From positions 62,001-126,000 of the forward strand of contig CAVXRG010000004.1 of the NCBI GenBank assembly GCA_963764195.1: 64,000 bases of DNA. Reading direction: 5' to 3'. Numbering within the stretch: the first letter of the stretch is position 1; each line of letters begins with the position of its first letter. Origin of the DNA: JBDSSS01 sp963764195 (GTDB lineage Bacteria > Actinomycetota > Actinomycetes > Actinomycetales > Dermatophilaceae). Below, one piece after another: positions 16,101 to 24,658 of this stretch. The notes under the pieces are model-generated. The model had not been told where the DNA came from. It did not search any database and saw only the letters and a program-made list of their open reading frames with translations. The position numbers and the translations under genes were made by a program.

Positions 16101-17849
16101 TCAGGGGGTCGTCGTCGGTGCGACCGGCGCTGTCGTCGTCGGGGTCGCCAGCGTCGTGGGCAGGGTGGTCGGCAGCTGGGTCCCGGGCGGGACGGACACC
16201 GTTGTCCCGGTCGGGGTCGGCGAACCCTCCGCCCTGGACCGGCCGGCGACGAGTGGGCGCACGGTGGTCTCCTCGAGCCGGCTGCACGTGCGCTGCTCCG
16301 CGGCGGCCCGGGTGACCCCGGCGGGTCCGGCGTCGGGTGCCGGGCGCCGGACCGCTCCGCGCTCGTCGATCGTCTGCCCGTTGATGACCTGCACGTTGTC
16401 GTAGGCCGGCCGCCCCTCGAGCAGGTTGCGGAAGGTGTAGCGAGCGAGCTGGGTGAGGCCGCACGTCGAGCCGAAGGTGGCGATGTCGAAGGCGTAGGGC
16501 TGGCCGGTCAGCTCCGAGTCCTGGCCCTCGGAGAAGTGCGCGACGACCCCGCCCCCGGTGAAGGTCCCGACCTGGATCCGGTTGCCGTCGAGGGCCGGGG
16601 TGTGGATGTGCCCGTTGACGAGCACGCTGCCCGCGGCGACGTGGCGCACGGCATACGGCTCGTGGGTGACGACGACGTCACTGACCGGCTGGCCCGCCAT
16701 GACGGCGTTGTAGGCGTCGACCGCGGGTGCCTCCTTGGCGACCGGGTCGGCGTTGTCGTCGCCGAAGTAGCGCGGGTCGTTGAAGCCGGTGATCCGCAGA
16801 CCATGGAAGGACAGCTCCTGGTGGGACCCGTCCGGCTTCTGCAGGAGCACGACGTTGGGGACCTGGGCCATCCGGGCGAGCACGGCTCGGTCGGTCGGCG
16901 AGCTCTGGTCGTGGTTGCCGCTCGTGAAGACGTAGGGCACGCCGAGCGCCGCGATCGACCGGAAGATGCCCGCGGCCTCGCCCTCCTGCACCCGGCCGAA
17001 GTTGAGCAGGTCGCCGGAGTCGATGACCGCGTCGATCTGCTCCTCGTCGATGATCGACTTCATCAGGCGGTACTGGTTGGCGCCGTGGATGTCGGAGACG
17101 AGCAGGATCCGGGCGCCGACGGTCCCGCCCAGCTCGGAGGGGACGAACTTCTCCTGGAGGGCCTTCGAGACGGCGAGCAGGTTGCGCAGGTAGGGCGCGA
17201 CCTGGGCGGCGCGCGCCTCGACGCCCTGGAGCATGCCGGTGTTGCGCTCGACCGCGCTGAGCAGGCCAGTCGTGTCGTACCGGAGGAACCGGCCGGGCTG
17301 GTAGGTCAGGGCGGTGCTGACCCCCGTCACCCCGCACGTGAGGACGAGGGCGCTCGCGACCAGGGCCACGTGGATGCGCTCCGGCCGTCGCCGGCGGGCG
17401 TAGTGCACCGACAGCGACAGGGCGGCCGCGACGACGAGGGCGCCGGTGGCGAACCGCAGCCCGACCCCCGTCGCCGCGCCGCGGACGGCCTCCGACACCT
17501 CTGCGCCGCTGGGCTGGAGGCTCGCGACGGAGACCCCCGGCCCGGTCAGCAGGCCGGTGATCTCCTCGCGCACCGACACGGCGACGTCGAGGCCGGGGGC
17601 GAGCACGGGGGAGGTGAACTGGAGGTCGACGTCGCCCGCGATGGTCGGGCTGTGCAGCGAGGGCGTGTGGCTCGGCACCGGGTCGAGGCGCAGCACGGCG
17701 CGGTAGTGCGCGGTCTCGACGACGGTGGGGGAGAGGTTCGTCGCGGCCACCCCGCCCACGTAGCAGGCGAGCAGGACGGCGAGCCACCGGCCGACGAGCG
17801 CGAGAAGACGCCGGGGCGAGAGGGTGCGGTTTCGCGGCGGCGTGGTCAT
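16101..17849 (-). CDS. Membrane-anchored metallophosphoesterase
   Basis: The 582-residue protein has an N-terminal membrane helix (about 14-36), an extracytoplasmic region, two further helices (about 130-185), then a calcineurin-like domain. All metal-binding blocks are present: SDIHG, DSGDLLNFG, GNHD, VTHEP and GHIHTP. The C-terminal 80 residues are Pro/Thr rich (PTTLPTTLATPTTTAPV), typical of wall-spanning regions. It probably hydrolyses a phosphoester near the membrane; the substrate is unknown. It diverges from a histidine phosphatase across 23 bp. Confidence 0.85.
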   Translation of the reverse strand: MTTPPRNRTLSPRRLLALVGRWLAVLLACYVGGVAATNLSPTVVETAHYRAVLRLDPVPSHTPSLHSPTIAGDVDLQFTSPVLAPGLDVAVSVREEITGLLTGPGVSVASLQPSGAEVSEAVRGAATGVGLRFATGALVVAAALSLSVHYARRRRPERIHVALVASALVLTCGVTGVSTALTYQPGRFLRYDTTGLLSAVERNTGMLQGVEARAAQVAPYLRNLLAVSKALQEKFVPSELGGTVGARILLVSDIHGANQYRLMKSIIDEEQIDAVIDSGDLLNFGRVQEGEAAGIFRSIAALGVPYVFTSGNHDQSSPTDRAVLARMAQVPNVVLLQKPDGSHQELSFHGLRITGFNDPRYFGDDNADPVAKEAPAVDAYNAVMAGQPVSDVVVTHEPYAVRHVAAGSVLVNGHIHTPALDGNRIQVGTFTGGGVVAHFSEGQDSELTGQPYAFDIATFGSTCGLTQLARYTFRNLLEGRPAYDNVQVINGQTIDERGAVRRPAPDAGPAGVTRAAAEQRTCSRLEETTVRPLVAGRSRAEGSPTPTGTTVSVPPGTQLPTTLPTTLATPTTTAPVAPTTTP

Positions 17850-17856
17850 CGGGGCC

Positions 17857-17866
17857 AGCCTAGGCT
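17857..17866. promoter_or_regulatory. Interlocked -10 boxes of two divergent leaderless promoters
   Basis: The palindrome AGCCTAGGCT fills the middle of a 23 bp gap. Read rightward, TAGGCT (17861-17866) ends 6 nt before the ATG at 17873. Read leftward, TAGGCT (17862-17857) ends 7 nt before the ATG at 17849. The boxes share the central bases, so the two promoters should compete. Confidence 0.5.
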
Positions 17867-17872
17867 GGGCCG

Positions 17873-18556
17873 ATGAGGTCCGAGCACCGTCCCCGGAGGA
17901 TCATCCTCGTGCGGCACGGGGAGTCCGAGGGCAACGTCGACGACACCATCTACGAGCGGGTGCCCGACCACCGCATCGGCCTCACCGCGCGCGGCCTCGA
18001 GCAGGCGCGGGCGACGGGAGCCCAGCTGCGGGCAGTCGTCGGTGACGAGCCACTCGTCGTCTACGCCTCCCCCTACCACCGCGTGCGCCAGACCCTCGAG
18101 GCCTTCGACCTGCCGGTGACCGACCACGACGTGCGGGTCGAGCCGCGGCTGCGCGAGCAGGACTGGGCCAACTTCCAGGACCCGGCCGACATCGCGGAGC
18201 AGCGCCGGCTGCGCGACCGCTACGGCCACTTCTACTACCGCTTCGCCGCCGGCGAGTCCGGGTCCGACGTCTACGACCGCGTCTCGACCTTCCTCGAGTC
18301 GATGCACCGGACCTTCGAGCGGGTCGGCGCCCCAGGCACGGTCGTCATCGTCACCCACGGCCTGACCATGCGGTTGTTCTGCATGCGCTGGTTCCACTGG
18401 AGCGTCGAGTACTTCGAGTCACTCGACAACCCCGACAACGCTGCCCCCGTCGTGCTCGCGCGCCAGCCCGACCTCAGCTACCGGCTCGAGCAGCCCTTCA
18501 GCCAGTGGGACCCGACCGTCGTGCCGACCGCCCGGGAGCGCTCGAGCTGGCTCTGA
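17873..18556 (+). CDS. Histidine phosphatase family protein
   Basis: The 227-residue protein carries the phosphoglycerate-mutase-like RHGESEGN motif (residues 12-19). The second arginine is in VYASPYHRVRQT, the EQDWANF acid region follows, and the second catalytic histidine lies in VIVTHGLTMRLFCMRW. The active-site set is complete for a phosphatase acting through a phosphohistidine. The substrate is not predictable from sequence. It shares a tiny divergent promoter with the metallophosphoesterase. Confidence 0.85.
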   Translation: MRSEHRPRRIILVRHGESEGNVDDTIYERVPDHRIGLTARGLEQARATGAQLRAVVGDEPLVVYASPYHRVRQTLEAFDLPVTDHDVRVEPRLREQDWANFQDPADIAEQRRLRDRYGHFYYRFAAGESGSDVYDRVSTFLESMHRTFERVGAPGTVVIVTHGLTMRLFCMRWFHWSVEYFESLDNPDNAAPVVLARQPDLSYRLEQPFSQWDPTVVPTARERSSWL

Positions 18557-18583
18557 GTGGCATGGCGGGGCTCGAGCGTCAGC

Positions 18584-18621
18584 GCGCGTATGCCGTTGAG
18601 CCCGGTCAGCGGCATACGCGC
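18584..18621. terminator. 12 bp stem hairpin between convergent genes
   Basis: GCGCGTATGCCG (18584-18595) pairs perfectly with CGGCATACGCGC (18610-18621) across a 14 nt loop. It sits between the stops of the histidine phosphatase and bpa, so it can terminate both. Both arms contain the over-represented word GTATGCCG/CGGCATAC. Confidence 0.65.
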
Positions 18622-18635
18622 TGGTCGGCGGTGGG

Positions 18636-19223
18636 TCAGAGGTACTGGCCGGTCGGACCGGCCTCGGGGAACTGGTCCTGCGGGTGGTCGGCGCCGGGCG
18701 GGGTGCCGTAGGACGTACCCGGTCCGGGGAGCGCGCGCATCTGCTGGAGCTGCTGCTGAGCGGCCATCTGCTGGGCGACGAGCGCGGTCTGGATGCCGTG
18801 GAAGAGGCCCTCCAGCCAACCGACGAGCTGGGCCTGGGCGATCCGCAGCTCGGGGTCGCTCGGTGACTCGTCGCGGAACGGGGTCGCGATGCGGTCGAGC
18901 TCCTCGACGAGCTCGGGGGCCAGGCCGTCCTTGAGCTCCTCGATGGAGCGGTGGTGGATGTCGGCGAGGCGGCGGCGGCCGGCCTCGTCGAGCGGGGCGT
19001 TGCGGACCTCCTCGAGCAGCTGCTTGATCATCGAGCCGATCCGCATCACCTTGGCCGGCTCCTCGACGAGGTCGGCGGGGTTGGTGCGCTCGTGGTCGCC
19101 GTGCCCGTCGTGGTCCCGGTCACGGTCGCCGGGTCGGGAGGCGCCCATCCCCTCGGAGGTGACGACGACGACGCGCTGCTCGTCGCTGTCGTCGGACGGG
19201 GCAGGGTGGGTCGCATCGCTCAT
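18636..19223 (-). CDS. bpa: Bacterial proteasome activator (Bpa/PafE family)
   Basis: The 195-residue protein has a disordered acidic N-terminal third. A four-helix-bundle core follows (PAKVMRIGSMIKQLLEEVRNAPLDEAGRRRLADIHHRSIEELKDGLAPELVEEL and IAQAQLVGWLEGLFHGIQTAL), then a flexible tail ending exactly in GQYL. In Mycobacterium Bpa/PafE that C-terminal motif docks into the 20S proteasome ring and opens its gate without ATP. Its presence implies that this organism encodes a proteasome elsewhere. ATG 19223 is chosen; an ATG 9 nt upstream is possible. Confidence 0.92.
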   Translation of the reverse strand: MSDATHPAPSDDSDEQRVVVVTSEGMGASRPGDRDRDHDGHGDHERTNPADLVEEPAKVMRIGSMIKQLLEEVRNAPLDEAGRRRLADIHHRSIEELKDGLAPELVEELDRIATPFRDESPSDPELRIAQAQLVGWLEGLFHGIQTALVAQQMAAQQQLQQMRALPGPGTSYGTPPGADHPQDQFPEAGPTGQYL

Positions 19224-19258
19224 GCGCCCCATCCTGCCCCAGCCCCCGGTGGCCCGGC

Positions 19259-22150
19259 TCAGGTGGCGCGTCGCACGACCACGGGGGCCCGGCGGATGGA
19301 GACCCAGGCCAGGGCGCCACCCACGAGCGGCACGAGCAGCAGCGGGAGGATGTGGAGCCATGGGACGCCGACCGACTCGGAGAGGGTGCGGGTGCCGTCG
19401 CCGGCGACCCTCGACAGGACGATCCGCGCGAGGCCGAGGCCGGGTGCGAGGCCGACGAGGACCCCGAGCACCGCACCGAGCAGGCCGAGGTAGGTGGCCT
19501 GGGCGCCGGCGAGCGCCCGGCGGGTGCGGCGGGTCGCCCCGACGGCCGCGAGGGTGCCGAGGAGGGGGGCGTTCTCGGTCTGGGAGAGGGCGGTCGCGAT
19601 GAGGGTCGCGACGAGGATCACGAGGCCGATCACGCCAAAGAGAATGGCGAGAGCAAGCCCGTCGCCACGCTGGAAGCCGCGCTCGACCGCGATCGAGGCG
19701 TCGCTCTGTCGGGCTCTCAACGCGTCGGTGAGGCGTGACTCGACCTCCGGCGACATCCCGCCGTCGGCTCGGACCAGCAGGGCTGACGGCGTCGTCGCGA
19801 GGCCGAGGCGGTCTGCCGTGTCGGTCGTGAGGAGCCCGGCCGGTCCGCCCCTGTAGACGACGACGAGGCGGGTCCACTGGTCCTTGGTCAGGTGGACGAC
19901 CGGGATCGTGACCGTCTCGACGTCGGCGGCCCGTGGTGGCGTCCATGCGCCGTCCACGGCGACCGTCTGGCGCCATCGGGCGAACGAGGCCGAGCCGTCG
20001 CGCTGGTCGAGGACGACCGGGCGCTGTCGATCCACCTCACGGCCCGAGGTCACCGAGCTGTCGGGCAGCGGAAGGTCCGCGACCTCTGACGGGTCGACGA
20101 CGGCCACGGCGCCCCCGGCGAGCGCGGCGCGCTGGGTCGGGGTCAGGTCGAGGAAGGAGGTCAGCCCGTCGAGATCGGCTGCCTGGAGGGAGGCCCCGGT
20201 GACGACGTCCCGGCCCATCGAGGAGGCGGTGGCGCACCGTGGGCTCGGGTCGGGGGTGAGGTCGCCGCCGATCGGCCGGGGGACGATCTGGGCCAAGGTG
20301 CACCCGGGGCGCTCGGCGGTGAGGATGACCCGTCCGTCCTCGTGCCGGTAGTCGACGAGGTCATCAAGGACGAGCGGGTGGGCGGCCGGCGAGCTGGTGC
20401 TCACCGTCTGGGCGAGGTCGACGAGACGGCCCGGGATGCCGCTCGCCTCGCGGACGAGCCCCTGGCCCAGGCGGGTCACCGGCGTGTAGTCACGGGCGGA
20501 CCGCACCGTGTCGGCGTCGACCGCGATGCAGGCGACCGTCAGCGCCGCCGCCCCCGCCATGATGGCCGCGACGGTGGGGGTGGCCCGTCCTCGCTGGCGA
20601 CCCGCCTCGCGGGCGGCCATCCGCACCGGGAGCGGGAGGCGGTGGGCGCCCCCCGCGACGAGGGCGAGCGCCAGCGGGACGATCATCAGCGACCCGACGA
20701 CGATGGCGACGGAACCCCCGACGAAGCCGGCCACCGCGGAGCGGGCATCCTGGTAGGAGGCCCACGTGACGGCGGCTGCGCCGACGCCGACGAGGACGGC
20801 ACCGAGGACGGGGACCCGACGGCGCAGACGCGGCGAGACGCTCTGGCCCCTCAGGACCGAGACGACGTCGAGGTGGCCCAGACCACGACTGGGGATGAGG
20901 GCCGCCACGACCGAGCTGATGACGGCGGCCGCGGCCACGAGCGCGACGGCCGTCCACGGCACCTGGGTCGGTCCGACGAAGAGATCGGGGCGGGCGTTGC
21001 GCGTGACGGCGACGGCGGCGACGGCACCCGCGATGCCGACCGCCACCCCGACGAGGGCCGAGATCACCCCGAGCACGAGCGCCTGGGCGAGGACGGTGCG
21101 GCGCAGCTGGGCGGCGGTGGCGCCGTTGGACGCGGCGAGGGCGAGGGTCCGCCGCTGCCGGGCCGCGCTGACGGCGAAGGCCGGACCGGCGAGCAACGTC
21201 GTCAGGAGCACGAGGCCGAGAGCGGCGAGGGCCACGACGAGAACGAGGGTGGAATCCCGCACGGAGCTCTCGTCACCGGTGACCCGGGTCATCGTGGCGG
21301 GGTGGTCGGCCACGTCACGGCTGAAGACCCCGATGCCGTAGGTGTTGAGCCGCTCCACCTCGGGCCAGGTGATCGGCTCGGACCGCACGACGAGCCACTG
21401 CGTCGAGGCGTAGTCCGAGGTGATGGGTGCCGAGACGACGTCGACCTGCTGGACGAACTGTCCGCCCTGGGCGTCGAACCCCCGGCCGGTGCCGACGATG
21501 GTGACAGTCCGCTCCGGTGCCTCGCCCGACGAGCTGATGGTGCTCAGCCCGAGCCGGCCGCTTGCCGGGAGGCCGTGCTCGATCCCCTGGGCGGTGACGA
21601 GCGCCTCGTCCGCGGTCGTCGGCCAGCGGCCGGACTCGAGGGTGACCCGCGGGGCGAGGACCGCCGGATCGGTGAGGTCCACCCCGAGGACGCTCCCTGT
21701 GACGTAGTGCTCACCCGAGCGGAACGTCGTCGGGACGGCGCCGACCTCGACGAGCCGGGCGTGCACCAGCGCGCCCAGGGCCGCGGCCTCGTCCCCCTCG
21801 GTGAGGCCGGGGACGGGGCGCGCGGTCGGTGGGGTGCCGCCGTCGGGCCACGCCTGCTGGGCGGAGGGGTCGAGGAGCTGACGCTGCTGCAGCGGCTGGG
21901 GCGAGAGGAGGTAGCCCTGCGACTGACCGAGGGTGAGGGGGAGCCGTTCGGACGCGTCGAGGTCGTCGGTGAACCACAGCGTCGTCGCGGCCGTGAGCAG
22001 CAGGACGGGGAGACCGACCATGACGACGACGAGCAGGCTGCGTCCCCGGTGGCGGCGGACGTCGCGGCGGGCCATCCGCAGCGAGACGCGCCAGCCGGCC
22101 TGCCACCGTCCCCGGGGTGAGGACGGGTCGACCGTCCGCTCGGTGGCCAT
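19259..22150 (-). CDS. FtsX-like ABC transporter permease, large two-domain form
   Basis: The 963-residue protein has an N-terminal transmembrane helix after RRDVRRHRGRSLLVVVMVGLPVLLL, a large extracytoplasmic region (about 60-290), a helix cluster with SAARQRRTLALAASNGATAAQLRRTVL (FtsX signature, about 330-480), a second extracytoplasmic domain and a C-terminal FtsX helix set containing LLGTLAAVGATRRTRRALAGAQA. This 4+4 layout is typical of MacB-like permeases in Gram-positives that act on lipids or peptides rather than import solutes. It begins 1 nt after the ATPase stop and ends the PadR operon. Confidence 0.88.
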   Translation of the reverse strand: MATERTVDPSSPRGRWQAGWRVSLRMARRDVRRHRGRSLLVVVMVGLPVLLLTAATTLWFTDDLDASERLPLTLGQSQGYLLSPQPLQQRQLLDPSAQQAWPDGGTPPTARPVPGLTEGDEAAALGALVHARLVEVGAVPTTFRSGEHYVTGSVLGVDLTDPAVLAPRVTLESGRWPTTADEALVTAQGIEHGLPASGRLGLSTISSSGEAPERTVTIVGTGRGFDAQGGQFVQQVDVVSAPITSDYASTQWLVVRSEPITWPEVERLNTYGIGVFSRDVADHPATMTRVTGDESSVRDSTLVLVVALAALGLVLLTTLLAGPAFAVSAARQRRTLALAASNGATAAQLRRTVLAQALVLGVISALVGVAVGIAGAVAAVAVTRNARPDLFVGPTQVPWTAVALVAAAAVISSVVAALIPSRGLGHLDVVSVLRGQSVSPRLRRRVPVLGAVLVGVGAAAVTWASYQDARSAVAGFVGGSVAIVVGSLMIVPLALALVAGGAHRLPLPVRMAAREAGRQRGRATPTVAAIMAGAAALTVACIAVDADTVRSARDYTPVTRLGQGLVREASGIPGRLVDLAQTVSTSSPAAHPLVLDDLVDYRHEDGRVILTAERPGCTLAQIVPRPIGGDLTPDPSPRCATASSMGRDVVTGASLQAADLDGLTSFLDLTPTQRAALAGGAVAVVDPSEVADLPLPDSSVTSGREVDRQRPVVLDQRDGSASFARWRQTVAVDGAWTPPRAADVETVTIPVVHLTKDQWTRLVVVYRGGPAGLLTTDTADRLGLATTPSALLVRADGGMSPEVESRLTDALRARQSDASIAVERGFQRGDGLALAILFGVIGLVILVATLIATALSQTENAPLLGTLAAVGATRRTRRALAGAQATYLGLLGAVLGVLVGLAPGLGLARIVLSRVAGDGTRTLSESVGVPWLHILPLLLVPLVGGALAWVSIRRAPVVVRRAT

Positions 22151-22151
22151 G

Positions 22152-22889
22152 TCAACCTGCCTGGGTGAGAAGCGACTCCGCCGTGGCGGCCGAGCCCGTC
22201 TCGTCGATGATGACCCCGTCGCGGAGGAAGACGACCCGGTCGGCCCACGCGGCGTGGCGCGCCTCGTGGGTGACGAGCAGCCCGGCCGCTCCGGCGTCGC
22301 AGCGTTGCCTCAGGATCTTGAGGACGCCCTCACCGGTGTGCGAGTCGAGCGCACCGGTCGGCTCGTCGGCGAGCACGAGCGACCGCTCGCCGACGAGGGC
22401 GCGGGCGATGGCGACCCGCTGCTGCTGCCCGCCCGACATCTGGTCGGGATAGCGGTCCGCGAGGTCGCGCAGGTGCAGCTGGTCGAGCGAGTCGAGGGCC
22501 TGCCCCCGGGCCCGGCGCACCGACCAGCCATCGAGCTCGAGCGGGAGCCCGATGTTCTCGGCCGCCGTGAGGCTGGGGATGAGGTTGAGGTCCTGGAAGA
22601 CGAAGCCGATGGAGCGGCGGCGCAGTGCGGCGAGCCCCTTGGCGTCGAGGGAGGCGACGTCGACGCCCTCGACGAGCACCCGGCCGCTCGTGGCGCGGTC
22701 GAGGCCGCCGGCGAGGTTGAGCAGGGTCGACTTGCCCGAACCGGACGGACCCATGACGGCGACGAGCTCGCCCCGCGCGACGGTCAGCGAGGCGTGGCTC
22801 AGCGCGAGGACCTCGGTCTCGCCGGACCCGTGGACCCGCGAGACGTCCTCGAGGACGAGGCCCGGGTCGGGGCTCGTGGCGGTGCTCAT
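22152..22889 (-). CDS. ABC transporter ATP-binding protein, LolD/MacB type
   Basis: The 245-residue ATPase has Walker A GPSGSGKST, the Q-loop in VFQDLNLIP, signature MSGGQQQR, Walker B LVLADEP and the switch histidine in LVTHEAR. The length and the LNLAGGLDRATSGRV block place it with MacB/LolD-type ATPases that drive FtsX permeases. It overlaps the PadR stop by 4 bp (ATGA) and is followed directly by its permease. Regulation by the linked PadR protein is expected. Confidence 0.92.
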   Translation of the reverse strand: MSTATSPDPGLVLEDVSRVHGSGETEVLALSHASLTVARGELVAVMGPSGSGKSTLLNLAGGLDRATSGRVLVEGVDVASLDAKGLAALRRRSIGFVFQDLNLIPSLTAAENIGLPLELDGWSVRRARGQALDSLDQLHLRDLADRYPDQMSGGQQQRVAIARALVGERSLVLADEPTGALDSHTGEGVLKILRQRCDAGAAGLLVTHEARHAAWADRVVFLRDGVIIDETGSAATAESLLTQAG

Positions 22890-23512
22890 GCCCGGGCTCC
22901 GTCGCGGCCCGCAGTGACGGACGTGGGGGTCGCGCCGGTCGTGTCGGTCGCTGTGCCGGCGGCCGGAGGGCGGCGGAGCGCGGCGGCCGGCATACGGCTG
23001 AGGGTGGACTCGACGTGGTCGAGCCAGCGGACCTCGGCCTCGGCGGCGAAGAGGAGGTTCTCGAGGACGAGCAGCCAGGCGAGGTCAGGCGCCTCGGGCT
23101 CGTCGCTGACGCGGCTCTTGAGCCGGGTGAGGTCACGCAGGTGCTTGAGGGTGGCGGTCCGCTGGGTCTGGACGACGCGGGGCACGTCGATGCCGGGGGA
23201 CGTGACGGCGAGGGCGAGCTTGATGACGAGCTCGTCGCGGGGCGTCGAGTCGCGGTCGACCGGGGTGAGCCACCACGAGGCGATCTCGGTGCGTCCCGCA
23301 GCGGTGAGGCGGTAGGCGATCCGGCCCTCGTCGTCGCTGCCACCGACCGGCTCGACGAGTCCGTCGCGCTCGAGCCGGGCGAGGGTCGTGTAGACCTGCC
23401 CGACGTTGAGCGGCCAGGTGCCGCCCGTCCGGGTCTCGAACTCGGTACGAAGGCGCGCCCCGTACATCGGCTCCTCGGCGAGGAGAGCCAGCAGACCTTG
23501 CTTGACCGACAT
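22886..23512 (-). CDS. PadR family transcriptional regulator
   Basis: The 208-residue protein has the PadR winged helix (GLLALLAEEPMYGARLRTEFE, then VGQVYTTLARLERDGLVE and a GRIAYRLTAAGR wing). The C-terminal helical dimerisation region is Vir_C-like, followed by an Ala/Thr-rich tail. AAGGGG lies 7 nt before the ATG. It is the first gene of a three-gene operon with an ABC exporter, a layout in which PadR proteins usually repress themselves and the pump until a toxic ligand binds. Confidence 0.92.
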   Translation of the reverse strand: MSVKQGLLALLAEEPMYGARLRTEFETRTGGTWPLNVGQVYTTLARLERDGLVEPVGGSDDEGRIAYRLTAAGRTEIASWWLTPVDRDSTPRDELVIKLALAVTSPGIDVPRVVQTQRTATLKHLRDLTRLKSRVSDEPEAPDLAWLLVLENLLFAAEAEVRWLDHVESTLSRMPAAALRRPPAAGTATDTTGATPTSVTAGRDGARA

Positions 23513-23527
23513 CGTCAGACCCCTTGC

Positions 23528-23569
23528 ATACTCGGTATTACCTCAGGTGAGAGAAGGTATACCGAGTAT
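23528..23569. promoter_or_regulatory. Twin PadR-type operator sites
   Basis: ATACTCGGTAT (23528-23538) and ATACCGAGTAT (23559-23569) form an inverted pair with a 20 bp gap, three helical turns centre to centre. Each half is itself an ATAC-N3-GTAT palindrome. The AT-rich words stand out in this genome and lie 16-57 bp upstream of the padR start, overlapping the likely promoter. Confidence 0.7.
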
Positions 23570-23593
23570 TGCGGGGGCGCAAGGGGAAGCGGG

Positions 23594-24570
23594 TCAGGTC
23601 GTGAGCAGGATCTTGCCGATGTGCCCCGAGGCCTCCATCTCGCGGTGCGCGACGGCGGCGTCGGTGAGCGGGTGGCGCGAGTGGATGACGGGGCGGACCT
23701 GTCCCGCCTCGATGAGCGGCCAGACGTGCTCGCGCACCGCGGCGATGATCGCGGCTTTCTCGGCGAGCGGGCGGGACCGCAGGGAGGTGGCGATGACGGC
23801 GCCGCGCTTGGCGAGCAGGACCCCGAGGTCGAGCTCGGCGGTGCGCCCGCCCATCAGCCCGATGGTGACGAGCCGGCCGCTCGTCGCGAGGAGGTCGACG
23901 TTGCGGGCGAGGTACTTCGCGCCCATGTTGTCGAGGATGACGTCGGCGCCGTGGCCGCCCGAGGCGGCCCGCACCTTCTCGACGAAGTCCTCCTCGCGGT
24001 AGTTGACGAGGATTTCGGCGCCGAGCTCGCGGCAGAAGTCGAGCTTGTCCGACGATCCGGCGGTGACCGCGACGTGGGCGCCGACGGCCTTGGCGAGCTG
24101 GATCGCCATCGTGCCGATGCCCGAGCTGCCGCCGTGGACGAGGAGGTACTGGCCCGGCTGGATGTTGGCCGTGAGGAAGACGTTGGACCACACGGTCGCC
24201 GTCACCTCGGGCAGGCCGGCGGCATCCTCGAGGGAGACCCCACGGGGACGGGGAGCAGCTGGCCGGCTGGGGCCACGACCTGCTCGGCGTAGCCGCCGCC
24301 GTCGAGCAGCGCGCAGACCTCGTCACCGACGTCCCAGCCGTCGACGCCCTCGCCGAGGGCGGCGATCCGGCCGCTCACCTCGAGGCCGGGCAGCTCGCTC
24401 GCGCCGGGCGGCGGCGGGTAGAAGCCCATCCGCTGCATGACGTCGGCCCGGTTGACGCCCGCGGCGACGACGTCGATGAGGACCTGGCCCGGGCCGGCGG
24501 TGGGGGCGGGGACGTCGGCGAGCACGAGGGCGTCGGCCTCACCGGGCTCGGGAATCGTGATGGCGCGCAT
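23594..24570 (-). pseudogene. NAD(P)H:quinone oxidoreductase with one frameshift
   Basis: The first frame (from ATG 24570) gives the GroES-like N-terminal part of a zinc-free medium-chain dehydrogenase (MRAITIPEPGEADALV...AGVNRADVMQRMGFYPPP). It departs from the family after QLLPVPVG and stops at 24202. The second frame continues the family sequence (GVSLEDAAGLPEVTATVWSNVFLTANIQPGQ, HGGSSGIGTMAIQLAKAVGA) to the normal end. One base is missing near 24237-24247, in a run of Cs and Gs. The repaired protein would be about 325 residues. It could be a true pseudogene or a sequencing error. Confidence 0.85.
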
Positions 24571-24576
24571 GTCCGC

Positions 24577-24582
24577 ACCCTA
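24577..24582 (-). promoter_or_regulatory. -10 box for the quinone oxidoreductase gene
   Basis: TAGGGT on the minus strand lies 6 nt before the ATG at 24570, matching the leaderless pattern. The 28 bp upstream to the palindrome at 24591-24656 is too short for much else. Confidence 0.45.
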
Positions 24583-24590
24583 CGGACCCC

Positions 24591-24656
24591 GCCCAACCCC
24601 CCGTCGAGTGGGCACTTTCGCCCGGGTGAAAGTGCCCACTCGACGAGGGGTTGGGG
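24591..24656. terminator. Long near-perfect palindrome downstream of iclR
   Basis: An 18 bp perfect stem (CGTCGAGTGGGCACTTTC at 24602-24619 against 24628-24645) extends outward through CCAACCCC/GGGGTTGG with one mismatch and inward to CCC/GGG. It lies 3-68 nt after the IclR stop on that gene's strand and before the oxidoreductase promoter. It probably acts as a terminator. Confidence 0.65.
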
Positions 24657-24658
24657 GG

